A stretch of 64,000 nucleotides of DNA from Gyromitra esculenta. Lineage: Eukaryota; Ascomycota; Pezizomycetes; Pezizales; Discinaceae. A program made the position numbers and the translations under genes. The notes beneath the pieces are model-generated. The model searched no databases. It saw nothing but the letters and a program-made list of their open reading frames with translations, and had not been told where the DNA came from. The stretch covers positions 1,054,001 to 1,118,000 of the forward strand of contig JBCAML010000016.1 in NCBI GenBank assembly GCA_038503075.1. Direction: 5' to 3'. Below, in pieces: positions 30,649-42,733 of this stretch. The stretch's first letter is position 1. Each line of letters starts with the position of its first letter.

Positions 30649-31920
30649 CTACCGCTTCTTGACCGCCGGCTTAGGCTTCGCCTCATCGTCCTTGATAGGA
30701 TGCAGCATGACCTTAATGGGATACTGTGGGTTATTCGACTCGTGACCCTTGCTCCAGTCGTAGCTAATGGCGTAGGCGAAGATTGAGCCATTTCTATTGA
30801 AAGCTGTGGCAGGTATCGTGCCGTTCACTGAAGGGTACCCTTTGAGGCGGTGCTTTGCGTCCTTGTCCCTACAAGAGGTTAGTGTATACTCCGTGATATG
30901 ATTGGACACAGAAAAAAAGAAACGAACCAGAAGTGGAAGGTTCCGTCAGACCCAGCGGTGGAGAATGTGCCGTATGTAGGATGGAAAGATATGGCGTTGA
31001 CACTGAAAACATTCACGTTCGCTGATGGTGGCTCCCGGTGGCATTTGAACGAAAAGTTCATGCTTTAGGTTAAAACCAGAATCAGCGCTATTGACTCAGA
31101 CGAGAAGAGATTATGAAAGGGGAAATATACCTTGATTGTTTGTCGTCGACATATTGAATCGCACACCTACCCTCAATACTCCCCACTGCAAAACCGGAAG
31201 CGTCGGGAAAACAGCTAACAACCCTCGTTTGCCATTTCAAAGGGCTCGGTACCGTTTTGAAAACGGTGGTCGGATTGGCAAGGTTGACAATCTCGATCTG
31301 CTTCTCGGCGAGCCCAACAACCATCAAGCTCTGCGATACATCAAGAGTATAGACACGTTCCTGCAACTGCAACGTCGCGGCCGGCGCCTGCTGTCGTAGA
31401 TCCCAGTACTTCAAAGTTTTATCCCAAGACCCTGTAACCACCATCTCTGCTGCGTTTGGCGGCTGGATAAAACGAACGGCTCGGATGGGTTGGTCGTGAA
31501 TAGCGACTTGAGTACTTGTCCCAGACTGGAGATCGAACAAACGCGCCGCCTTATCTGCGCCTCCAGAAATTACTTTGGATCCATCCTATGCGACTCATCA
31601 GTATACGGTTCTAGTAACAGGATTAGGTGTAAAAAAGGATATCTTACCTTAGACCAGGCCACCGACATAACAGGACCTTCATGGTCATATACCGCTTTCC
31701 CAATAGAACTCCCTGTAGCAGAAATCTCGTAAATCCTAACCTTCTTGTCCCAACTCGCTACAGCTAGATGTTCCGACTGCGAGGAGAACGAGATATCGGA
31801 GACGCTGTCGTCTGGCGGTGATGTGAGCTCGATATCTTTGCTCAGATCGCCCTGGTTGTTTGCGTTGGCCGCAGCAGAAGGGCCAGCCTGAGCGCCAGTG
31901 TTACCGCTAAAGAAGGCCAT
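30649..31920 (-). CDS. RAE1: mRNA export factor Rae1/Gle2, WD40 propeller
   Basis: Rae1/Gle2 docks on the GLEBS motif of a nucleoporin at the nuclear pore, aids mRNA export and acts in the spindle checkpoint. Four exons: 31920-31648, 31585-31131, 31062-30928, 30868-30649 (1,083 nt, 360 aa). After a short Ala/Asn-rich start come [11 protein letters not shown] and WD repeats: [50 protein letters not shown], the central [15 protein letters not shown] with [20 protein letters not shown], and [24 protein letters not shown] near the end. These phrases are diagnostic for the family. Introns are 53-69 nt; the third uses a GTTCGT donor. The gene lies head-to-tail with UBA3. Confidence 0.95.
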
Positions 31921-33220
31921 GATTTCTCGTTCGCGTAGTGGGAGGATGAGATGTGAGTTTATAGGTAGGCGAGACGAGAGGGTTTGAGGCGAGCAAGTCC
32001 GTCAGAGGCGAATGTCGTGCGGCAGCAGGTTGACGTGCCACGAGCAAGGCAGCAGGCAGAGCCGCACTTCGATGCGGATCCTTGCAGTTCTTTTTCCACC
32101 ACCTTGGCATCAGTGCCTGTCCCTGCTTCAACTGGCATGGCATAATGCTGATTTCCAGACGATAGCTACATGTACATGGTATGTAGTCCTAACTTTCACA
32201 TGAGATAAAATCTATGAGCATCGAAAAAGATTCCAACTCTGGCGTTTGTGCAGATACCTCTACCAGAAACAAATTAGTACCTGAAATCCCCACATAACCA
32301 CTCAGTAAGGAGGTTAGAGTCCGCCAAGCCTACATCCTATTATCGAAAACCTCAATACTACATGTAATACAGAACGATAACTCGATACTCTGAAACGAGG
32401 GCCCAACACTTCTGAAGAGCGGTTCAATGGCTCAGGCCAAACTTAGCCAAAAATACGACTGGCCAAATTCTTGAAGCACCGTCTCACCAATCTACAATAT
32501 CATTGCAAATCATGGCTGCTCAAATAAATACGTTTGTCTCGACCTGCAAGGGAGAATTCGATGACTTATGCCATCGAGTGATATTTCATGAATTAACTAT
32601 TACTAATTTCAAGATTGTTACTCATTTTGGAGGTATCTGCCCAGCCATAAGCCGACAAATGAGTCATATACGTGCTATTCTCATTTGTTGTTCGTTTATT
32701 CAATAGGTACATTCAACCCGTATGTTATGGTACTACGTGTTGCTCTCGTTGATATATACACGGAATTTATTTAGATACAGGGCCAGAAAGGGGGGTGAAA
32801 TTGATACAGTTACTGATTCGCACATCACTTTTATGAATGTGGGAGTAAAGCAATAGTGCTACGGAGTGCTCGAAGTCAATACGATAGTCGTCCTATATTT
32901 CTAACAATGCAACGCCACTTTCCGGTAATGTAGCGATATTGTGTAATGTTAATAACTATTGGTTAAATTCTTCTAATATATGAAGTGAGTAATCTCAATA
33001 TCCTTCATCCCTAAAACCAGATAAGGTATAAATACACATGCGTATCGCAGACAGGAACACACTTTATTGCGGTGGCTAAACAGATCTGCGTTGAAATCTA
33101 ACTTCGACCCGATAGAAATAGTTAAAAACCCCCAATATAGCCTCGATAACTCCGCAAAAAAAAATGCAAACCCCAGGTAATTTTCACATCACCTTAACCC
33201 GCAAACACTAGACTCATTAA
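31921..33220. other. Intergenic, no gene recognised
   Basis: 1.3 kb between the RAE1 start and the RTC4-domain gene stop. No supported coding region. Two TACATGTA palindromes occur (32,167 and 32,359). Confidence 0.5.
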
Positions 33221-35640
33221 CTAATAGCTGTCGTCGCCGTCGCCGTCTTCGTTATCGTGCCAAGCATCCAATGGCCCTCTTTTCTTCGTGACCTCTGGTG
33301 TCTTGGCGTTGACATCGTACCAAGGACCATCCTCCTCGTCATAGATATCCTCCGTGTACTCGTCCATGTTCAGCTTTTCGCCTATATCACGACTCTCATC
33401 TAAGATGATTCGTGCTTTAGCCTCCCTCACATTCATATCTTCCATGATGAGGCGTACTCCAAGCTCCGGCACTAACACAGTTTGGATGAAGGCTGCTACA
33501 CCTCCTTGCGCGATCAATCCATCCTTTTTTCCCTCGTCGCCAACAAATGATGCAAGCCTCATTGTAATTTCATGTAGTCTGCAACACGAGTAAGTCGAAA
33601 AACAAGTCCAGGGCTCAGTTGAACAGCGGAACTTGAACGAAAGCACTTACAGAATACCAGACCCTCTTGGTCCGTAGTAGCCAGGATACTGAAGTTGGTG
33701 ATCTTTCCGAAGCAGAAGCGCCGCATTTCCTCTTATTTCTCTTTGTTGCCTCGTAAACGCTTCCCTGAATGGTGATGACACCTTATTCTTGATGATATCG
33801 ACTAGGAATTGGTGGTTTTTCTCTACTCTCCCTTTAAGTCCCTTCCACTCGATTACAGGGTATCCCTTCTCCTTCCATTCTTTTTGTAGATCTGCTGCCT
33901 TATGTTTGTTGCAAATTTCTGTCCATTCTGCCATACGTATAGGCAGAAGATCCCCATCATCATCCCTCCAGCTGTTTAGGGTTCCAGGTGGTAGAACTGC
34001 ATCGCACAAGACACATATGTCGCATGTCTCGAGTCTCTTCTTCCGCTTCTGACCCTGCTCGCGCAATTTAGTCTCTCTTAACCCAAGACTGATATCGTCC
34101 ATGTGTCGCACTTGACTGGAAGAAGACGGAAACTGAGACTCGATAATGGATGATTGTGATCCCCCAATTGAAATCTCTGCGCCATTTGAAGGTGAGGATA
34201 GTTCCTCTTTCTCTCTGTACGACGATTTGGGCGTCGAGAGATCAATTGCCGCTGCCCTAGGGCAGATTGTGGACGCTTTCCGTTTTTTGGAACCTGTGTT
34301 AACATAAAGATCAGCAAGTCAATGTGACCTATAACGAACTAGGTGACTGCACCTCCGCAATTTGAACTACGTTTAGTACTGGCAATCTCGTCGCTTAGGT
34401 CATCTACATAGTCTGGTTGTGATTGTGATTCTGTTTCCTCCACCTCGCGATATTCAACTGAATGGCTTTATTAGCTATGACACGTAATCTAAATTTCTTA
34501 TTTCGAATCTTACATCTCTCGAAGGGGTTTATGAAAGCCTTGGTTCTTGATTTTTCTGACTCAGCAGGTTTGGATTCCTTCTCAGAAGATCTATACTTCT
34601 CCATAGGATTCTGGAACAGTTTAGTTTGTAACCTAGATGACCCCACGTCTATAGCTATGAGATATTAGCTATTATTCGGCGATAAATGAGAGAAAATTGT
34701 ACAATTGTTTTCGTTTTCGTTTTGGTGCCCAGCTTCCTTGACTGGGAGCGCATGGACCAGCAAAGGGTTACGGAAAGGTCGAGCCTGAGATCGAATATCC
34801 TCCTTGGCTGGAAGTGCGTAAAGCTTTGTTGGATCTTTGAACTCACTTTTGGTTTGCGCATCGCTTGGTTTCGAAGCTGTTTGCTGGGATTCATTACTGT
34901 CTTCACTTTCACCGTCTGTATCTAAAGATGTTGTCTTTGCTTGGGAATCTAGTCCTAAACTATCGTCAATAATATGCGCGCAACGCGATCAACCTAGGCA
35001 AACACTGACGGGGCCGAACAACCGGCTTCTTCTTATATGTTGTTTTCGGTTTCTTCCTTCCCAGCCCGTTTTCCCAACTGGCCCCTGGAATTTGCCGAAC
35101 GCTATCGGCATTAAAATTAGCTCCACGTATGTGTTGCGGATTCACTCGTGTTGAGTTTTTCTCTCTCAGCATCCTCTGCGTTTCGTCGTCACGGTCCTTC
35201 GTTGATCTCCAAGCTGTCGGGATGATGTCTCCGTTCTTGCGCTCGCTCGCTAGAGCCTTGGACCTCGTTCTCGTTTGGACTGGTGTAGCAAAACTATCGA
35301 TGTGAACGTAACCATCATCATCATCGCCATCCATTCCGTCGTTGTGGCTCGCTTTGGGAACTGGTGTTCGATGACGGACACGAGTACCTTGCAGCGAGGT
35401 TGTAACAGATGGTGCCTTGAAGCTTGGTATTTCATCCTCCCCACCTGATGGTAGGTCGTCCTTTGTCAAGCCCCCCTCAATTTGGCCCTCAGTTTTGGTT
35501 GCCCGGTTGTTCGTTGTCTTCGCACCCTGGGTCTCCGGGTTATTAGAAGGGTTCCTGAATGTGGAAAGCAGCGCCTCTCGAGGACCATTATTGTACCCCA
35601 GCCCAGCCTTCCTTTTACCCCCGTTTTGTAAATCGTACAT
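33221..35640 (-). CDS. RTC4: RTC4-domain protein
   Basis: Six exons rebuilt: 35640-35006, 34959-34703, 34648-34514, 34457-34353, 34293-33651, 33578-33221 (2,133 nt, 710 aa). The N-terminal two thirds look disordered, rich in Ser, Thr, Glu and Lys, with patches such as GLGRKKPKTTYKKK and SKKRKAST that resemble nuclear targeting signals. The conserved C-terminal part starts CDICVLCDAVLPPGTLNSW, continues WTEICNKHKAADLQKEWKEKGYP, ends the core with YPGYYGPRGSG and then has VLVPELGVRLIMEDM. This matches the fungal RTC4 domain (yeast 'restriction of telomere capping 4'), whose biochemical role is not established. The start is uncertain: a 63-codon open frame from 35,881 could be an upstream exon, but I saw no good donor. 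Introns are about 46-72 nt. Confidence 0.82.
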
Positions 35641-35969
35641 AGCTGGCCCTATCGGTATTTGAACACAAAGGAAACAGCAGCAGTTCACATTAATCGGTGG
35701 AATTGGCAGCGTCGTGGGCGGTGGTGACTTGGACTTCGTTATTCAAAAACAAACGCGGCTCATAAGGCTTAAGAGGCTCGGGAGACGCTACTGCAGCCAC
35801 CCATGACCTTGCTTGGCGATGCTCTCCGCGGATCTTGGGAAACGGTTCACGAAAAATCAATGATGCACAACAATTGGCCATTTATTTATTCGGTCAACTC
35901 TTACTGAGCACAAACCATTTCCCAGCAAATCGAAACTCCTTCCTGAATAAATCCTTCTACACGGTTTAA

Positions 35970-36738
35970 CTAATTGGCTTGTCTGTATCTGAGCCCGTAG
36001 TAGAAGAGCCCGTAAGTGGCCTAATGCTCTCATCAGATCTGAAACAATAGACAAAGTATTGGGAAAACTTACCAGAACACTCAATCCCTTGATGGTGGAG
36101 GTTGTTGGTTAGTCTGCCTATTATCACATAGCAAGAGTCTGCAGAACTCACAATTGGGAGAGGCTTGCCCGTCTATCACAGAAGATGTTAGTAACTAACG
36201 AAATACATAATATCTAGAATAACTGACCCTGATGGCTCTCGGAATGCTAGAAGTTGCCAAGATTACAGAAGCAAGCAATGCAATCTACATATCCACGACG
36301 CAAATTTACTTGTTAGCTTCTCTTGCTGTAGGCACAACCTACAACCACTGGAAAATTACGACACCTACCTCAATACCATGCGGTTGTCCGTTTCTGATAC
36401 GAAGTCCACCGTAACCGTAGAGGGCACCAACGCCCAAACCAGCAACTTCATCAAGTCAGCAACCTCTTGCACGAAGACTGTCGTATTGGGGAATTACCGA
36501 TGGAAGGAATGGATCCCTGGCGACTGTTTGTTCATTTTTTTCGTATATGTCAGCTATAACTCATGGAGAGAAAATTTGTATCCTCGGGCCTGTTTCTCGT
36601 ACACGTATCCCATAGTTCCACCACAAGCGCACAAAACGCCAAGAACCAGAGCGGGAAGTTCAGCCTAGTATGCCATTCACTACGTCAATAAATGCTTGGC
36701 TATAAGAAGCAAACAAGGGAGCTATTTTTCAGTACCAT
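35970..36738 (-). CDS. TMEM14/UPF0136 family small membrane protein in eight small exons
   Basis: A 103-residue protein rebuilt from eight exons: 36738-36736 (ATG only), 36664-36603, 36523-36498, 36445-36369, 36284-36228, 36172-36152, 36087-36073, 36020-35970 (312 nt). It reads through the family signature: ALVLGVLCACGGTMGYVRQG, SIPSIVAGLGVGALYGYGGL, ALLASVILATSSIPRAIR, KPLPIGLSVLATYGLFYYGL. Four hydrophobic segments are typical of TMEM14, a mitochondrial or ER inner-membrane family linked in animals to haem and lipid transport; the role in fungi is unclear. All introns are GT-AG, 52-84 nt, with CTAAC or CTAACA branch points. The first exon is the least sure: it relies on the donor ATG|GTACTG. 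The gene diverges from OST2, about 235 bp apart. Confidence 0.85.
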
Positions 36739-36973
36739 TATGAGTGTTTTTGATGATATGAGTTTGATGTTCTAGTGAGTGATTGTATGTGAGGTTGTGG
36801 AGTGCTGTGATGGTGAGTAGGGATGTTGGATCGAGAAGCTGTCCAAACTGCAACGCGGCTTCATGACAACGTCGCCTGTACCACTTCCACACCACCCCCG
36901 GAACCTCACCACCAGCTCCAGCGAAAATACGGCACCAAGCTTCCACAATCGCAACTGATCTCTAATTCTCATA

Positions 36974-37653
36974 ATGGCGCCCAAGAAGAATGCCTCTGCA
37001 GTCAACACACCCGCGGCTCCCGTCACACCCGCTCCAGCAGTTTCTCCAACTCTCTCGAAAGCTTCAACTCCAAACAACCCGTTCACCATCTTCACTCGTG
37101 TATGGCAGAATTATCTCGAGTCCACACCGCAGCGCACGAAGTTGATTGACTCATTCCTGGGCTTTTTGGTTGTTGCTGGTGTATTGCAGTTTGTATACTG
37201 TGTTATTGCAGGGAATTACGTATGCTTCTTCCTCCTAGCTTCCTTCTTCGAGTACTTTGTTTTCGGAGAATTGCTTAACCAAGTCTCCAATTTTCTTTGT
37301 GCTAACATGCCCTGACAAACAGCCATTCAATGCATTTCTAGCTGGGTTCTCTGCAACCGTCGGACAGTTTGTATTGACTGGTAAGAAATGACGCCCAATG
37401 CTCCTTACGCGCATACACCATTAGCTTTGTTGTTGACCAACTTGCAGCTTCTCTACGTATACAATCCAACCCAGCAAATAAGGGCGAATTTTCCAGCGTT
37501 TCTCCCGAACGGTTTGCCTCCCTCCCACATCACCAACCTATGCAACTCATAGAGAAGAAAATAATGCTTACGACTTTTTGTAACAGGGCATTTGCGGATT
37601 TCGTCTTTGGTAGCGTCCTCCTGCATCTTTTCTGCACCAATTTCATCAACTAG
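36974..37653 (+). CDS. OST2: Oligosaccharyltransferase subunit Ost2/DAD1
   Basis: An essential subunit of the ER oligosaccharyltransferase that transfers the core glycan to Asn in nascent proteins. Four exons: 36974-37219, 37323-37380, 37448-37511, 37587-37653 (435 nt, 144 aa). After a Pro/Ala-rich N-terminus comes VWQNYLESTPQRTKLIDSFL, then TM1 (FLVVAGVLQFVYCVIAG, about 63-80), TM2 (PFNAFLAGFSATVGQFVLTA, about 83-102), SLRIQ and the C-terminal SPERAFADFVFGSVLLHLF with the invariant ending NFIN. Length is typical of fungi with an extended N-terminus. Introns are GT-AG; the second has branch TTGAC. It shares a short promoter with the TMEM14 gene and converges on the aminotransferase. Confidence 0.96.
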
Positions 37654-37977
37654 AAAGAGGGAACACTTGAAAAATTTCTTTTCTAGTTCGGTCATGTTTG
37701 TATTGTATGTTAAGGATATTTCCAGGCTTTGAAGGCAGTGATATCAAAAAGACTTGTACTACGCAAGAAATGGAAAAAACAACTCGCTTTTATTTTCTTC
37801 ACAATTTTTTAAGGGTCGTTTGGGGTTTTTTTGGTGTCTCGATGGGAATAAAGCGTATATTTATTGGGCTAAGAGAAACGAATAATCAAATGCGTATCGA
37901 TAATACTCTCAGATATATATATACTGTTTGTTCTAATAAGATATACATGAAAGATCTAATGTCGAGGGGTAGTACTC
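37654..37977. other. Spacer between converging OST2 and aminotransferase genes
   Basis: 324 bp, AT-rich, presumably holding both 3' UTRs. No other feature seen. Confidence 0.5.
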
Positions 37978-39939
37978 TTAATCTAGCTTGAACACCTTTC
38001 GGATAGCAATCCCAAAGCGTCTTATCGCTTCAGTCATGGCCGCAGACTATAGGGATATATCTTGTCAGTATAAACTATCAAAAGAAGAAAGGGAAGAAGG
38101 TTCAACCTCAGCAGCGGCAAACGTAGCCCTGAAAAATAGCTCTTTAGGTTCGACACTCTTGTCTGCCATGAACCAACTTCCCGGAGAAACTAACACACGT
38201 TCCGATATCGACGCAAGGAATAATTCGTCCTCAATAGACTTTATAGATCTCGTCTTGAACTCAGGATGCTTCTCGACCGCGATCTTAATCCAATGGAACA
38301 TGCCGGCTGTCGGTGGAGTCCAGCTAGCAATTTCCGTCGGGAGATGTTCTTCGCATGCAAACAGCAGCACATCCCTTCGCTGCGTATATTCTGCTCTGAG
38401 GTTTATGAGCCAATCTAGGAAACCTGCGTGGCCCCACTCTTCATCGAGCAATCTGTGAATTATCGCTTGCGAGAATCCAGACGGATTCTGGGCAGAGACC
38501 TCATTGTGTCTAACGAACCTTTCGCAGATTTGCTCGGTAGCTGTGATCCATCCCGTTCGAGTTCCGGGCGCAAGGACCTTGGAGAATGAATCTAGACGAA
38601 TGACACGTCCGTCGATATCTATACGGAGAAGAGAGGGAACCAATGAGCTGAGAAACTCGTCATGGGTTCTGGGGAGGGGCACAGCAGGGGAATCCCGTCC
38701 AACGTAAGGCTGCATTTGGAGGAAGTAATAAGGTTCATCTTCAATGATTATCAAATCATGTTTCTGAGAAACTCTGTATATCTCCTCTCTACGCTCCTTG
38801 CCCTGAGTTGATCCGGTGGGGTTCTGGCCAGACGGGACTGTATAAAGCAGGAATGGTTTTGGGGCTCCTCGAGCCTTCTCATCCCAATTTGTGAGAAGTT
38901 CATCGAGCGCTTCAGGAAGCATTCCTTCTGCGTCCATCTTTACACCAACCATTTTACAGCCCAGTGGAAGGGCGGTTTCCACAGCTGATGCAAAAGTGTA
39001 TTCTTCAGAAATGACGTAATCGCCTCTATTCAAAAACATGCGGTACACCATCTCCAGAGAAGAAGTGCTCCCTACGCTCGCAACGCATTGCCAATCTTGA
39101 TACGGGGGGCTGTGGACAATCTATGTGTATTTGTGAGAAACGCATCCTAATCGTAAGAAATATAAAGGACATTCACCTCAGTATGTTCAGTCATCCAACG
39201 CAGTAATTGCGCTGATCCTGTACCCTGTCCGTAGTTGAGACAAATCGAAAGATCAAAGGCAGATTTCCCTGTTTTAACGTCATGTTTTCCAATGCGAACC
39301 GTCTTTCCAGACTCGGCAGTCTCGGCTTCTGAAAACTTTCCAACGGTAGGGATCTTCATTTCAATATACTCAAATGGAAAGTAGTTGCTGGAAGGAAGGC
39401 CACCACCAAGAGATATCAGTCCTACAGAAGAATTTATGAGTCATCTCTAATCATTCGTCTTGAGGTTAAAAAGTAATATTCTCATACCAGGTGTTGCAAG
39501 ATACTTCGCTGCACCTTTCAAGGACGAGGGCTGTCGACTTCTACTTTCCTCAGTCAATCGATCTACAAGATTGAACCATTGTTACTATTGCCATTCCACT
39601 AGGGAGATTAGAAGCACTATATCGTGCGTTTCGGATGGTACAGTATTACTCACAATCCCATCTTTTCCCTTTACGCTTCCATAGAGCCTGTATGGGGATA
39701 TAGTCAGCACCAAGCAATGCAATTTGGTCGCCCAAAACAGGGCAGGAAAAGACCTTGGACTTGAAAAGGTCGCTGTTAGTAGCAACAGCCACCCCCCCAT
39801 TGAACAGCCCAGACTTTGCCCTTCTATCGAAGACACCGGTGCAGGTGAGAGGGCCAGGAATTGTTACACTAGAGGTATCGCTGGTTGCATGAATCCCAAT
39901 GCTTTCGTAATTTGGAAAGTCTTTAGACGGGGGAGACAT
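37978..39939 (-). CDS. Aro8-type aromatic/2-aminoadipate aminotransferase
   Basis: A PLP-dependent class I/II aminotransferase of the fungal Aro8 type, acting on aromatic amino acids and 2-aminoadipate (Tyr/Phe and Lys metabolism). Exons: 39939-39754, 39687-39654, 39562-39488, 39421-39177, 39120-38107, 38046-37978 (1,623 nt, 540 aa). Landmarks: SSLKGAAKYLATPGLISLGGGLPSS (first 20: fold I N-terminal pocket), CLNYGQGTGSAQLLRW, VPSGQNPTG (Asn binding PLP, about 280), IIIEDEPYYF (Asp about 308), DSFSKVLAPGTRTGW with the Schiff-base Lys at about 361, and the ending MTEAIRRFGIAIRKVF. The intron at 39753-39688 is in frame with a weak GTCTTT donor; if retained it adds 22 residues. Exact substrate choice cannot be told from sequence. 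Confidence 0.9.
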
Positions 39940-42733
39940 GATTGCGGAACGAAGAGATGGCGAACGAGTAAATGGTAGAAGATTAAGAAGCCAGAAAAGT
40001 TGCTTAGAACCAGGGTTAGGTTTTCAGCTAGTGTCTAGTTTGTCAATAAAGAACTAAATATGAACCCCGCAGCAGCAACAGCGGATAAGAGCAAGTTGGT
40101 GAGATTCACAGGGGGTTAAGGAGGAATAAATAAGGGGAGGGACAAAGCAGGAACAGGAATGAGGAGAAACCCATCCCATGATATACTAAATACGAATAGG
40201 TACATGTAGGTGGAAGATAATTGTGAACAGATATCCGGCTAGCTAGCAAGTCTCGCTGTTCGCGTGACTTCGCGCAGTCTCGAGTATGAAGTAGACGGTG
40301 AAGATCTGATTTGTCGTGCAACTATTAGTGCCTCTGTTATCGACGGATGTCATTTACCCAGCAGCTCGGTTCCAGGCGGCATTACGATAATCTATCTTCA
40401 CCGGTGGCACAGGCAATCGACCCTTCCCAGCAAAAGCTGCTGATCAACTCCATCTGTCTTTCGCTTGGAAATCTGGTCCTGCATGTCCGGATGTGGCCGC
40501 ATCGATCCGACCAGGAATATTCGCTTTGTTCTGGAAGGTACAAGCAATTGGATTCGACACATAGAGTACATTCATCGGCAAACCAACTGTATCTAATATG
40601 CTACATGTACTCCATCAGCATGTTGTATTACGAGTGTTAGAGAAAGTCTGATGATAGGTGGTGTTGCAGGTAAGAGCTGCCAATTTTTGTTCCCACTCCG
40701 CGACTTCCCAGAGAGGCCTAGCTAATAGAAACGATAAAGGATGAAAATACCACGTATTAAAATCAAACTAAGCTAGTTGGTAAATTTGCGAAATTGAGTC
40801 ACCCGAAAAAAGAACTGCACCAGCACCTGCCAACGGGCTTTCCCCGACCGACCCCCGTAGTATTTGTATATCATACTGGATTATGTCCGCGGCCACAGCC
40901 CCACTGCTATACTAGTACAGACAACGTAAACTTTGATTTGATAGGATCCTTGATAGCCCCCACAGATTCTAATAAATAAACCCTACCTTGCAGCGCTGCT
41001 TGGAATCACTGCTTGACGCAACTCGGAACAGATAAGCAATCGCGACACATAGGATTATTGTTTTATGATTATATACCTAGCTACCGCCCCTGTGAATAAC
41101 CATCTACATGTATCAAAACTAACAGAAGACCAGCAAATTTCAGAAACTTGACTTTACACTCACACGCTGTCACTCGAAAAGCAAATAAGTACCATGCTGG
41201 AGATATTACTTCCCAACAGGTCTTTTCTTATTTTCCACCTTGCCGCCTCAGCTGCTCATCCTATAGCAGAAACAAAAGCAAATCACGACACCATCTACAG
41301 TAACTGAAATTGAAATCCTCTTCTAGCTCACTTTTAGCATTTGATACGCCAAGCTAATCTTAGAAACTTGTCCAAATAACATATTTGATTTAATTTGATT
41401 TGCTTGTTAATCCCAGCGTATGCGGGGCTTTTTGAGTACATATGTACATATACTGTAAGGTATGCTAAATAAGAAAAGTGTACCTAGAAATACAAGCCGC
41501 GTGCGCACCACCCTGACGGTAAGATTTTCCTTAATCCTCCGATCGATTGAGCCACACCGGCAACTTGTATTTTCGGATACATGTTATTTGCCTTTGATTA
41601 CATGTACATGTACACTACAGCACGAAAAAAACGGGGTGGATCTGCTACCGTATTGTCAAAAAATGCGAGCTTAATACTAGAGAACTGCCATATTTACCAT
41701 GGTAATCCAACATTGCTCCAACACTTTTCAGAATACTGCACATATGCTGTAGCAATTGCGTCCCCCCCTTTTTTTGGTACTGTATGTACTGAGTATCAGT
41801 GCAACTAAGATACACTGTAGAGTTCAAGCCAAGAATGACCTGTGCTCACAGTCAGTGATTACGATTGGTGTTGAGATGATGTTGATCTTAGCGCATCAAA
41901 TATTCAAGTGATCTATAATCACTATATGCAATGGCAATAATGGAGCACTTTATTCGAGATTCAATGCTTTCATTTCTAGAGTATCTATCTCCCTCCTATA
42001 TTACCTATACTAGGGCACGCATACCTATTAGACCCCTCAAGGGAATCCAATTTTCCACCCTCTCTGTCTTAAGGCCGCTTTTTATTTATTTAGCAATTGG
42101 TGTCTATCTTGTTGCTTGTTCAAACAAAACGAAGGTCAAAACTAACTTCAATCATTCTCGGTGATGGTGCAGCAGTTTAGATATGTACATCTTAAGTCAA
42201 TCACTAAAAAGTACAATTATGTACTTTATAGAATTGACCACAAAGATTTCAGTGTTGGAGCGTATATTGTGGATGGGCTGGCTATGGGCTAATTGGGAGT
42301 TAAGTAGAAAATCTAAATAGTCAGGTGGTATTTTCTCAAACGCCCCATGGTCTCAAGTATTTAAAATCTCTGTAAGCTAAGAAATCTGATGGATTATCTG
42401 AAGTATTGAGTATTTTAAACAAATCTTAAGCACCAATCACACCCCCACCCCCACAATACACACCCTCCGAGCCCAGCCGCAACTACATCTTCACTTTATA
42501 GTAACCTGATACTCCTCAAAAAAGATAAATGCACCCTTGCCAGTATAAGTAATAACCTGAGAATAGACAATAATGAAAACTGTAGAACCATATCTCCCGC
42601 TTGTCGTACATTATTACTATTAACTAAGTAACATAAAAGGAAACCTGACTAAAAACCCCTTCCAAAAAAACCAAACCAGGCCTAAAAACACAAAAACAAA
42701 AAGAAAGAAAAGCTAAAACCCGCAAATGCTAGT
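39940..42733. other. Intergenic, no gene recognised
   Basis: 2.8 kb between the aminotransferase start and the KOG1 stop. Open frames are short, without recognisable domains. It holds TACATGTA palindromes at 40,201, 40,602, 41,105 and an overlapping pair at 41,599-41,612. Confidence 0.5.

Noticed and set aside
40347..40640. 97-codon open frame in the KOG1/aminotransferase spacer
   Set aside because: No domain, and the surrounding DNA shows no exon-like signals.
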